Source of the DNA: Microbacterium murale
Lineage (GTDB): Bacteria > Actinomycetota > Actinomycetes > Actinomycetales > Microbacteriaceae
Length of the DNA: 64,000 nucleotides
Direction: 5' to 3'
Assembly (NCBI RefSeq): GCF_030815955.1
Contig: NZ_JAUSXK010000001.1
Location: 3,968,001 to 4,032,000 of the forward strand
Positions 7,371 to 14,122 of this stretch are shown here, piece by piece. Under the pieces are notes generated by a model. That model was not told the origin of the DNA. It made no database searches and saw only the letters and a list, made by a program, of their open reading frames with translations. A program made the translations under genes and the position numbers. Positions within the stretch are counted from its first letter, which is position 1. Each line of letters starts with the position of its first letter.

Positions 7371-7445
7371 CCCCCAGTAGCTCAGCGGAAGAGCATCGAT
7401 CTTCTAAGTCGCCGGTCGCACGTTCGAATCGTGCCTGGGGGACCA
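7371..7445 (+). tRNA. tRNA-Arg (anticodon TCT)
   Basis: The acceptor arms CCCCCAG (7371-7377) and CTGGGGG (7435-7441) pair fully. The D stem is GCTC/GAGC, the anticodon loop at 7401-7407 is CTTCTAA with TCT at 7403-7405, and the T arm is GCACG-TTCGAAT-CGTGC. Encoded CCA is at 7443-7445. The outermost anticodon-stem pair is a T-C mismatch and one pair is G-T, so it is somewhat degenerate. Confidence 0.9.
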
Positions 7446-7481
7446 GAAAAGTGATGTCCATGCCCTCAGTAGACTGAGCGC

Positions 7482-8108
7482 ATGGTATCTGCGTCCGAAA
7501 ATGATCGACTCGTCTGGATCGACTGCGAGATGACGGGACTCGATCTTTCGGTGGACGAACTCGTCGAGATCGCGGTCGTCATCACCGACTTCGAGCTGCG
7601 TCCTCTCGATCCTGGCTTCCAGGTCGTCATCAAGCCGAATGACTCGGCACTCGCCAACATGAACGATTTCGTCACGAAGATGCACGAGACGTCGGGGCTG
7701 ATCAACGAGATCCCCGACGGCGTCTCCCTGGCTGAAGCCGAGGCGCAGACGCTCGAGTACATCAAGCGATTCGTACCCCTCGAGCGCAAGGCACCGCTGG
7801 CCGGCAACACGATCGGCACGGATCGCATGTTCCTGGCGAAGTACATGCCGCAGATCGATCAGTGGCTGCACTATCGCAACGTCGACGTCTCCAGCGTCAA
7901 AGAGCTGTCGCGACGCTGGTACCCGCGCGTGTTCTTCCAGGCTCCTGCCAAGGATGGCGGACATCGCGCCCTGGCAGACATCCTCGAGTCGATCCGCGAG
8001 ATGCGGTATTACCGCGAGGCGGTCTTCGTTTCAGAGCCCGGACCGTCGAGCGACGAGGCACGCGCGATCTCGGAGCGCACCGTGTCGTCGTTCACCTCAG
8101 ACGTGTAA
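7482..8108 (+). CDS. orn: Oligoribonuclease
   Basis: This gene encodes 208 residues of a DEDDh 3'-5' exoribonuclease that degrades two- to five-base RNAs, including pGpG, in the cytoplasm. The metal-binding residues are visible: D14 and E16 in 'WIDCEMTGLD', the aspartate in 'NTIGTDRMFL', and H161 and D166 in 'GGHRALADI'. Length and start match the family. It lies between two tRNA genes; orn followed by tRNA-His is a conserved actinobacterial order. Confidence 0.96.
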   Translation: MVSASENDRLVWIDCEMTGLDLSVDELVEIAVVITDFELRPLDPGFQVVIKPNDSALANMNDFVTKMHETSGLINEIPDGVSLAEAEAQTLEYIKRFVPLERKAPLAGNTIGTDRMFLAKYMPQIDQWLHYRNVDVSSVKELSRRWYPRVFFQAPAKDGGHRALADILESIREMRYYREAVFVSEPGPSSDEARAISERTVSSFTSDV

Positions 8109-8143
8109 TAGAATCGTCTGGTTGCCTGCTTCGGCCGGCACAT

Positions 8144-8220
8144 GGTGGCTATAGCTCAGTTGGTAGAGCACCGCGTTGTGGTCGCGGGGGTCGCGGGTTC
8201 AAGCCCCGTTAGCCACCCCA
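8144..8220 (+). tRNA. tRNA-His (anticodon GTG)
   Basis: Acceptor GTGGCTA (8145-8151) pairs with TAGCCAC (8210-8216). The extra G at 8144 faces the discriminator C at 8217, the G-1:C73 pair that identifies tRNA-His. The anticodon stem is CCGCG/CGCGG with GTG at 8178-8180. CCA is encoded at 8218-8220. Confidence 0.97.
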
Positions 8221-8255
8221 ACCAGGTAGAAGCGCCTAAGGGCGCGAAACCCGAA

Positions 8256-8290
8256 GCGAAAGGCCCGAGTCATCGACTCGGGCCTTTCGC
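8256..8290. terminator. Bidirectional rho-independent-like terminator
   Basis: Perfect 16-base arms at 8256-8271 and 8275-8290 flank the three-base loop ATC. The outer arms carry AAA and TTT, so it can work from both sides. It separates the orn/tRNA-His unit from the convergent AraC-type gene, whose stop codon begins at its last base. Confidence 0.85.
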
Positions 8291-9072
8291 TATGACCCTG
8301 CCTTGAACCGCGCGGGAGTGGTCCCCAAGATCCTCCGGAAGTGCCTCGTGAGGTGCGCCTGGTCGTGAAACCCCGCGGATGCGGCGGCATCCGCAACCCG
8401 CCATCCGTCCACCAGCAGCCTGCGTGCGTGATCGACGCGTCGACTGATCAGGTAGCGATGGGGTGGCATCCCGTACGCATGAGTGAACGCACGTGTCATG
8501 TGGCTCGGATGAGCACCGAGCTGTGCAGCGGCGTCGGCGATCGTGAATGCCTCCTGCACCCGCCCCTCGAGGAGATCACGCAGCCGCCGCGCGAGCGGTG
8601 CGTCAGCGGGTGCGTCCGCAGGCGCGTGCAAACGCTCGAGCACCCGGTCCTGCAGCACGAGAGCCGCATGCTCGGCTTCCAAGAGTTCCGCGGGCTCCGT
8701 CAACGCGTCGTGGATGGCGCGCACAGCCTCGAGCACATCGGCGCCGTCGAGGGTCGGCCGCACAGCCGCGGCGGAAGGCGCCGATTCCGGAAGCCAGGCG
8801 GATTCGAAGTACAGCACGCGTTTGCGGAAACCCGCACCCTTCGTCGCTGATCGCCCATCGTGCGGAACCCCAGGTGGCAGAATCGTCACGGCATCCGGAA
8901 GCGCATGATGCCGGCCACGGTCGAGTTCGTAGGCGACGGCGCCGCTGTCTATCAGCAGCACCGCCCAGTCGTCGTGCGCATGCATCGGATAAGCATGATC
9001 GTCGAACGACGCGTGCAGCACTTCCCGCAGCCCCGGCACCGAAGGATGCCATGCACGGATCGAATCTGCCAT
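8290..9072 (-). CDS. AraC-family transcriptional regulator
   Basis: From ATG 9072 the protein has 260 residues; an in-frame ATG at 9087 adds five. Neither start has a clear ribosome site. The N-terminal half is a cupin-like sensor ('YPMHAHDDWAVLLIDSGAVAY', 'VTILPPGVPHDGR'). The C-terminal 100 residues are the paired helix-turn-helix domain ('FTIADAAAQLGAHPSHMTR', then 'VADAAASAGFHDQAHLTRHF'). It is divergent from the DUF2000 and LysE genes with only 48 bases between, so it very likely controls them and itself. Confidence 0.9.
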   Translation of the reverse strand: MADSIRAWHPSVPGLREVLHASFDDHAYPMHAHDDWAVLLIDSGAVAYELDRGRHHALPDAVTILPPGVPHDGRSATKGAGFRKRVLYFESAWLPESAPSAAAVRPTLDGADVLEAVRAIHDALTEPAELLEAEHAALVLQDRVLERLHAPADAPADAPLARRLRDLLEGRVQEAFTIADAAAQLGAHPSHMTRAFTHAYGMPPHRYLISRRVDHARRLLVDGWRVADAAASAGFHDQAHLTRHFRRILGTTPARFKAGS

Positions 9073-9120
9073 GCAAGAAACGTACAAGACCCGTATCCGG
9101 CACCGGCGCAGAATCGAAGA

Positions 9121-9576
9121 ATGACTTCGATCGCTCCCGCTCTCACCGCAGACTCATCGCCGTTCCGATTCGACACCAAGGTGGCCGTCGTGCTGCGGGA
9201 TGATCTCGCAGCATGGCAGGAGCTCAACGTCACCGCATTTCTCGTGAGCGGCATCGCCACCAGTGGCGCCGGACTCGTCGGCGAGGCGTACCGCGACCAC
9301 GACGGCACCGCATACCTGCCGATGCTCCGTCAGCCCGTCCTCGTGATGACCGCGGATGCTGCGCTGCTCGCCAGGGCACGGGAGAAGGCCGCAGCCAGGG
9401 AAGACGTCGCCCTCGCGGTGTACACCAGCGAACTCTTCACCACCACCCACGACGAAGCGAACAGAGCTGCGGTGGCCGCTGTGGCCGCAGCCGACCTCGA
9501 CCTGGTGGGAATTGCCGTGCGTGGTCCGAAGAACGTCGTCGACCGCATCCTCAAAGGCGCGCGCATGCACGCGTGA
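9121..9576 (+). CDS. DUF2000 family protein
   Basis: This gene encodes 151 residues from ATG 9121. 'FDTKVAVVLRDDLAAWQELN' opens the conserved core, and 'AYLPMLRQPVLVM' and 'TTTHDEANRAAVAAVAAADL' follow. DUF2000 proteins share the fold of peptidyl-tRNA hydrolase 2, but their substrate is unknown. The gene is first in the unit divergent from the AraC regulator and lies 21 bases before the LysE-type exporter. A small-molecule detoxification or export theme is inferred from that context. Confidence 0.8.
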   Translation: MTSIAPALTADSSPFRFDTKVAVVLRDDLAAWQELNVTAFLVSGIATSGAGLVGEAYRDHDGTAYLPMLRQPVLVMTADAALLARAREKAAAREDVALAVYTSELFTTTHDEANRAAVAAVAAADLDLVGIAVRGPKNVVDRILKGARMHA

Positions 9577-9597
9577 TTCCGCGCCTAGGATTGCCTG

Positions 9598-10227
9598 GTG
9601 TCTGTGACGGTCTGGCTCTCGCTGCTCACGGCATCCGTCGTCATCAGCTTCACTCCGGGAGCCGGCGCGATCAACACGATGTCCAACGCGCTGGCCGAGG
9701 GCTGGCGGCGATCAGTGTGGGGGGTGATCGGCCAGCAGCTCGCCCTGATCGTGCACGTCGTGATCGTCGCAGCAGGCGTCGGCCTCATCGTCTCCAGCTC
9801 TCCCCTGCTGTTCGACATCATCCGCTACGCAGGCGCCGGGTACCTCGCGTACCTCGGACTGCGGTTGATCTTCGCTCGCGTCCGAGACTCGAGCGACCCG
9901 GCAGCGGACGGTCCTAGATCACCGGAGAGCCACTGGTCCATGATGCGGCGCGGGTTCTGGGTGAATCTGCTCAATCCGAAGGCGATCGTCTTCTTCCTCG
10001 CGTTCATCCCGCAGTTCATTCGGCTCGATGAGCCGGCGATGCCGCAGTATCTGATCCTTATCGCCACTGTCATCGTCGTCGATGTCGTTGTGATGTGGGG
10101 ATTCTTCGCGACCGCCGCACGACCGTTCCAGCGGCTCACTCGCACGGCGCGCGGTCAGCGGGCTCTGAACACGGTGTTCGGCGTGCTGTTCCTCGCCGTC
10201 GCCGTGCTGCTGCTGTTCGTCCATTGA
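9598..10227 (+). CDS. LysE/RhtB-family amino acid exporter
   Basis: This gene encodes 209 residues from GTG 9598 (a second GTG two codons later is possible). The N-terminus 'VISFTPGAGAINTMSNALAEG' is the LysE family signature around the conserved proline and glycine. 'GFWVNLLNPKAIVFFLAFIPQF' near residues 118-139 is the second family block. About six membrane segments are visible. The family exports basic or neutral amino acids. It is probably co-transcribed with DUF2000 and controlled by the AraC protein. Confidence 0.92.
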   Translation: MSVTVWLSLLTASVVISFTPGAGAINTMSNALAEGWRRSVWGVIGQQLALIVHVVIVAAGVGLIVSSSPLLFDIIRYAGAGYLAYLGLRLIFARVRDSSDPAADGPRSPESHWSMMRRGFWVNLLNPKAIVFFLAFIPQFIRLDEPAMPQYLILIATVIVVDVVVMWGFFATAARPFQRLTRTARGQRALNTVFGVLFLAVAVLLLFVH

Positions 10228-10252
10228 TGCCGGCCGGGCAATAGGCTGGTTG

Positions 10253-10603
10253 ATGATGGAGATGGATACCGCGGCCTTCGAGCAGCTCGTCGTCGACGAG
10301 CTCGATCGGCTGCCCGATGACATGGTGAACGGGCTGGAGAATGTCGTCTTCGTCGTCGAAGACCGCCCAGAGGACGGGACCCTCGATCTGCTCGGGATGT
10401 ACGACGGACTCGCGCTGACCGAGCGCGGCCAGTACGGCATGGGCGAATTGCCCGATCGCATCATCCTGTTCCGCGAACCGCATCTCGCTGAATGCGATGA
10501 TGAGGACGAGCTTCGCGAAGAAGTGCACACGACCCTCGTGCACGAGATCGCACACTTCTACGGAATCGACGACAGGCAGTTGCACGAGATGGGATGGGCA
10601 TGA
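10253..10603 (+). CDS. Minimal zincin-like metallopeptidase family protein
   Basis: This gene encodes about 116 residues; ATG 10253, 10256 and 10262 are all possible starts. The motif 'HTTLVHEIAHFYGIDD' near the C-terminus contains HEIAH, the HExxH zinc-binding glutamate-histidine helix, with an aspartate as likely third ligand. The family is a minimal zincin found in actinobacteria next to clpS. No substrate is known. Its stop overlaps the clpS start as ATGA, so the two are translationally coupled. Confidence 0.88.
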   Translation: MMEMDTAAFEQLVVDELDRLPDDMVNGLENVVFVVEDRPEDGTLDLLGMYDGLALTERGQYGMGELPDRIILFREPHLAECDDEDELREEVHTTLVHEIAHFYGIDDRQLHEMGWA

Positions 10604-10896
10604 GCACTCCGATCTCGACCCCAGCCCTCGATGAGGTCACGGATCTTCGAGCCGCTCCTCTCGAGCCATGGCAGGTCGTCGTCTGGAATGACCCGGTGAA
10701 TCTGATGAGTTACGTCTCACGCGTCTTCCGCACCTACTTCGGGTACTCGGCGGAACATGCGACGACGCTGATGCTCGCCGTGCACAACGACGGGCACGCC
10801 GTCGTTGCCACCGGCCCCAGGGAGACGATGGAAGTGCACGCCCAGGCGATGCATGACTACGGATTGTGGGCGACGGTTCGGAAGGCACCGCAGTGA
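10600..10896 (+). CDS. clpS: ATP-dependent Clp protease adaptor ClpS
   Basis: This gene encodes 98 residues from ATG 10600 (ATG 10594 would add two). ClpS brings N-degron substrates to the ClpA/ClpC-ClpP protease. Family marks are 'WQVVVWNDPVNLMSYVSRVF' near residues 25-44, with the asparagine-aspartate that binds the N-terminal residue, then 'AVHNDGHAVVATG' and the C-terminal 'AMHDYGLWATVR'. It overlaps the zincin gene before it and the DUF2017 gene after it (GTGA). Confidence 0.96.
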   Translation: MSTPISTPALDEVTDLRAAPLEPWQVVVWNDPVNLMSYVSRVFRTYFGYSAEHATTLMLAVHNDGHAVVATGPRETMEVHAQAMHDYGLWATVRKAPQ

Positions 10897-11402
10897 CCGA
10901 AGACTTCATCCGCCTCCGTCTCGCTGTCGTGGAGGGCATCCATCTCGCCGGACTCGTCGAGGAGTTCACCGACGTGCTCGCCTCGATCGACGAGGAACCC
11001 GATCCTGGGCTCGCCCGGCTCACTCCGGATGCGTATCCGGACGATGCCGACGCTTCCACGGAATTCGCGGCGGCCACTCACGATGATCTTCTCGACCGGC
11101 GGACCTCCGATGCCGCGGTCGTGCGGAGCGGCCTGACACCGTTCCTCGCCACTGCCGCCGAAGATCTCGCCGAGGAGGATGCGCTCGCCCCGCGTGACGT
11201 CGTGATCCCCGCATCCGATATCGATGCGTGGCTGCGCACGCTCACGGCGCTGCGCCTCGTGATCGCGACCCGCCTCGACATCACTGCGGACGATGACGAC
11301 CACGACGTGGAGGATCCCCGGTTCGGCGTCTACGACTGGCTGGGATTCCGCCTCGACGGTCTCATCGCCCTTGCTGACGCCCACGACGAACTGCCCACCT
11401 GA
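10893..11402 (+). CDS. DUF2017 family protein
   Basis: This gene encodes 169 residues from GTG 10893, which overlaps the clpS stop as GTGA. The protein is helical and acidic, with conserved 'TPDAYPDDADASTEFAA' (about residues 43-59) and 'WLRTLTALRLVIATRL' (about 111-126). DUF2017 is regularly coupled to clpS in actinobacteria, which suggests a role in Clp-dependent degradation, but no activity is established. No membrane segment is visible. Confidence 0.88.
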   Translation: MTEDFIRLRLAVVEGIHLAGLVEEFTDVLASIDEEPDPGLARLTPDAYPDDADASTEFAAATHDDLLDRRTSDAAVVRSGLTPFLATAAEDLAEEDALAPRDVVIPASDIDAWLRTLTALRLVIATRLDITADDDDHDVEDPRFGVYDWLGFRLDGLIALADAHDELPT

Positions 11403-11437
11403 GAATCACGCGAACGCGTCACCACGAACGGGGAGAA

Positions 11438-11782
11438 ATGCCGCAGTACGCAGTGCTGATCTACGCCGACGACTCCGCGCATACCCTTGATGCGACCGAG
11501 GAGGATCTGGCAGAGCCGAATGGGCACGGCGACGAGCTTGCATCATCCGGCGCTATGACAGCCGCGTGGGCATTCACGCCTCGTGGCCTCGCTCGTTCGA
11601 TTCGCGCGCAGGGTGTGACAGACGGCCCGTTCATCGATGCCGCGCAGGTGGTGGCCGGCGTGTACATCCTGGAGGCCGATAACTGGGACGACGCCCTGGC
11701 CATCGCCAGGACCAATCCCGCGATCCGCGGTGATGGCGGCGTAGAGGTTCGGCTCGTTCACAGCGGCGGGGTCGTCGAATGA
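11438..11782 (+). CDS. YCII-related domain protein
   Basis: This gene encodes 114 residues; GGGGAGAA precedes ATG 11438. It starts 'MPQYAVLIYADD', continues with 'SGAMTAAWAFTPRGLARSI' and 'DGPFIDAAQVVAGVYILEAD', and ends 'IRGDGGVEVRLV'. This is the ferredoxin-like YCII fold that also occurs with sigma factors (the PhnB/SgaA-like group). Members may be small enzymes or ligand binders; the function here is unknown. It stands alone, convergent with the kinase-like gene. Confidence 0.88.
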   Translation: MPQYAVLIYADDSAHTLDATEEDLAEPNGHGDELASSGAMTAAWAFTPRGLARSIRAQGVTDGPFIDAAQVVAGVYILEADNWDDALAIARTNPAIRGDGGVEVRLVHSGGVVE

Positions 11783-11798
11783 CCCGGGCGACGGCCGT

Positions 11799-12380
11799 CT
11801 AAGGGATCGTCACTCGCAACGTCGCAAGCGCGCGGGGATCGTCTCGTTCCAGATGCCGATCTTCTTGTGCAGCCCAACGATCCCAGTGCGGACGGAATCC
11901 GTCGCCGTCGCGGTCGAGGGCGCGGCGTTTGCGCGCAGCATCCGGGGACTCCACCCAGACGCTGACGTCGGCGAGACGTGCCGTCGCGGGGTTCACCGCA
12001 CCGCAGCCTTCGAGGATCACGCCGAGCGCGGGCGTCACCGCATGCGCCTCGGCGTCGGTCTCCAACTCCCAATCCCAACGGCGCCAAGTGCTGAGCAGAC
12101 CGCGCGCATGAGGACGCAGGATGTCGTGGAGTGCACGTTCGACGCCCGCATCGAGGCCGTCCCAGCCCGGGTAGAGCGAGTCCAGCGCGATGAGCTGCGG
12201 CCGACCTGCGAGCGGCCAGTTCGCGGCCACCATTCGAGACAGCGTCGTCTTTCCCGCCCCGGCCCGCCCGTCGATCAGGACGACGGGGTTGGATGCTGCG
12301 ACGTCGATGATCGCGTCGATGATGCTGACGGCCGCGCGCTGGAGAGCTAGCGCGACCGGATCGTCATTTCTTGAGGGCAC
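11799..12380 (-). CDS. P-loop ATPase, uridine-kinase-like
   Basis: This gene encodes 193 residues. The Walker A motif is 'GRAGAGKTTLSR' (about residues 38-49). 'LIALDSLYPGWDGLDAG' resembles the substrate-binding segment of uridine kinase and phosphoribulokinase relatives, and 'VILEGCGAVN' is a plausible Walker B-type strand. The C-terminal 'RKRRALDRDGDGFRPHWDRW' carries lid-like arginines. It phosphorylates an unknown small molecule. The start overlaps the end of the upstream YtfJ-like gene by 17 bases. Confidence 0.82.
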   Translation of the reverse strand: MPSRNDDPVALALQRAAVSIIDAIIDVAASNPVVLIDGRAGAGKTTLSRMVAANWPLAGRPQLIALDSLYPGWDGLDAGVERALHDILRPHARGLLSTWRRWDWELETDAEAHAVTPALGVILEGCGAVNPATARLADVSVWVESPDAARKRRALDRDGDGFRPHWDRWAAQEDRHLERDDPRALATLRVTIP

Positions 12381-12684
12381 GGATCACGCGCGAAAGCGCA
12401 CGGCCGGCAACCCAGACGAACGGGATCGCCACCGCCAGCAATGCGACCAGGTTCGGCTCGAACCGCAGTCCTTCTTCACGGCGGACGTATACCCCGACCG
12501 GAATGGAGACGCCTCCGCCTCCGCCTCCGCCGTTGCCATCCTGGTCGGACCCGCCGCCGAAGCCCGCCCATGTCAGGGCGACCGGCGTGATGCTGACCCC
12601 GTCAACGTCCTGTGGCTCGCCGTAGGCGCTCTTCACGCCGAATGATGCGACTTGATTTCCGAGGTCCAGTGCGATGTTCGGCAT
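12364..12684 (-). CDS. YtfJ/GerW-like membrane protein
   Basis: This gene encodes 106 residues. The N-terminal 'FGVKSAYGEPQDVDGVSITP' (residues 15-34), a 'GFGGG' turn and a poly-glycine run leading to 'VSIPVGVYVRREEG' match the spore-protein YtfJ/GerW pattern. A single membrane helix follows ('LVALLAVAIPFVWVAG', about 79-94) with a basic tail. The family is named from Bacillus spores, but related proteins occur in non-sporulating actinobacteria with unknown roles. It is followed by the overlapping kinase-like gene. Confidence 0.7.
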   Translation of the reverse strand: MPNIALDLGNQVASFGVKSAYGEPQDVDGVSITPVALTWAGFGGGSDQDGNGGGGGGGVSIPVGVYVRREEGLRFEPNLVALLAVAIPFVWVAGRALSRVIRALKK

Positions 12685-12721
12685 GACTCCACGCTAGTCC
12701 ACGGACGGCGTGCTCGGGAGA

Positions 12722-13978
12722 TCAATCGAGGCCGTGGTCCTTCGGATGCCTGACGGCCCCGCGCCCGTCGCCGCGACCCACATGGCGGGCACGGGTGATC
12801 GTGGCACTGCCGAATCTCGCACGGGCATCGTCGAGAGCACCCTCGACCTTGCGCCAGTGCTCGTCGTCGTCCCAGAGGGCGAAAGCCGCCCCGCCCGCCG
12901 GTCGCAGCTTCTCGGCACGCACACCCACCAGCCGCACCGGATCGCGGCGGTCGATCGACTCGTACAGCGTCTGCGCCGCCTCGCCGATCCTCTGACCGAC
13001 CGACGTCGGCTCGGCGAGCGTCTGAGAACGGCTCAGCGTGGTGAAGTCATCGAAGCGGATCTTGATCGCGACGGTCGCGCACTCCCACGCCGCCTTCCTC
13101 AGCCGCACGGCGACGCGGTCGGCTAGTCGCAGCAGTTCCGCACGGAGGAACTCCCGGTCAGTGACGTCGACGTCGAACGTCTCCTCGTGCCCCACGCTCT
13201 TCTCGACGCGCTCCGTCTCCACGGCCCTCGCGTCTTCACCGCGCGCGAGTTGGGCGATGCGCGCCCCCAATGCCGGCCCGACAGCGCGATCGAGCATGTC
13301 CTGCGGCGAATCACGGATATCACCGATGGTGCGGATGCCACGCGCTTCCAGCGCGTCAGACGCCTTCGGTCCCACGCCCCACATCGCGCGCACGGATCGT
13401 GGCGCCAGGAAATCGAGCGTGTCTGCGGCCGCGACGATCAGCATCCCGTCCGGTTTCGAGATGGTTGACGCCATCTTCGCGACGTGCTTGGTCGCGGCGA
13501 CCCCGACGCTGCATGAGATGCCGACTTCCGCCTGCACCCGCTCCCGCACCAGCCGCGCGATCTGCCCAGGGCTCCCCCACAGTCGCCGGACCCCCTGCAC
13601 ATCGAGAAAAGCTTCATCGACGGACAGCGGCTCAACGAGCGGGGTGATCGATTCGAAAACGGTCATCACCTGGCGAGACACCGCCTGATAACGATCGAAA
13701 TGCGGCATCACGATCTTCGCGCTCGGACACAGCCGCATGGCCTGACCGACCGGCATGGCTGCGCGTACACCGTACCTGCGCGCCTCGTACGAGGCACTGG
13801 AAACCACCGAGCGCCCGTCCGGGGCGCCGATGATCAGCGGCAGGCCGCGCAGTGAGGGGTCGTCCATCACCTCGACGGCCGCGTAGAACGCGTCCATATC
13901 GACATGCAGGATGCGAGTGCCGGCGTCGTCTGCGCCGTCGGGAGAGACGGTCCTGCCTCGTCCGTCACCGCGCCCCAT
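12722..13978 (-). CDS. dinB: DNA polymerase IV (Y-family)
   Basis: This gene encodes 418 residues from ATG 13978; upstream in-frame codons do not look coding. Catalytic motifs are 'ILHVDMDAFYAAVEV' (first carboxylate) and 'LSVDEAFLDV' (second pair). The palm/finger region 'ASYEARRYGVRAAMP' and the helix-hairpin-helix segment 'MWGVGPKASDALEARGI' are typical. It performs error-prone translesion synthesis. No beta-clamp motif is obvious at the C-terminus, which ends in a basic glycine-rich tail. It is preceded by a long palindrome. Confidence 0.95.
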   Translation of the reverse strand: MGRGDGRGRTVSPDGADDAGTRILHVDMDAFYAAVEVMDDPSLRGLPLIIGAPDGRSVVSSASYEARRYGVRAAMPVGQAMRLCPSAKIVMPHFDRYQAVSRQVMTVFESITPLVEPLSVDEAFLDVQGVRRLWGSPGQIARLVRERVQAEVGISCSVGVAATKHVAKMASTISKPDGMLIVAAADTLDFLAPRSVRAMWGVGPKASDALEARGIRTIGDIRDSPQDMLDRAVGPALGARIAQLARGEDARAVETERVEKSVGHEETFDVDVTDREFLRAELLRLADRVAVRLRKAAWECATVAIKIRFDDFTTLSRSQTLAEPTSVGQRIGEAAQTLYESIDRRDPVRLVGVRAEKLRPAGGAAFALWDDDEHWRKVEGALDDARARFGSATITRARHVGRGDGRGAVRHPKDHGLD

Positions 13979-14011
13979 GGTCCCATTCTCGCGCAAGCAT
14001 CCGACATTGGC

Positions 14012-14098
14012 CCGACAGTCTGGGGGCCCGAAACACAGATGTCGGACCGATCGCACTGATCGGTCCGACATTCGTGTTCTCGGCCCCCGAAGTGTCGG
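14012..14098. repeat. Long imperfect palindrome between gatB and dinB
   Basis: Two 41-base arms, 14012-14052 and 14058-14098, are inverted copies with scattered mismatches. The inner 14 bases of each arm (14039-14052 and 14058-14071) pair perfectly around a five-base loop. A second perfect 11-base hairpin (14079-14089 with 14099-14109) overlaps the right arm and touches the gatB end. It can serve as the gatB terminator, but it is much longer than a terminator needs. Confidence 0.8.
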
Positions 14099-14122
14099 CG
14101 GGGGCCGAGGCTCGATGAGGTA

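Noticed and set aside
4283-7371. attL/attR direct repeats flanking the scar
   Set aside because: I compared the sequence around 4276-4300, 6205-6225 and the tRNA-Arg 3' end by eye and saw no convincing shared core. A computed repeat search would be needed.
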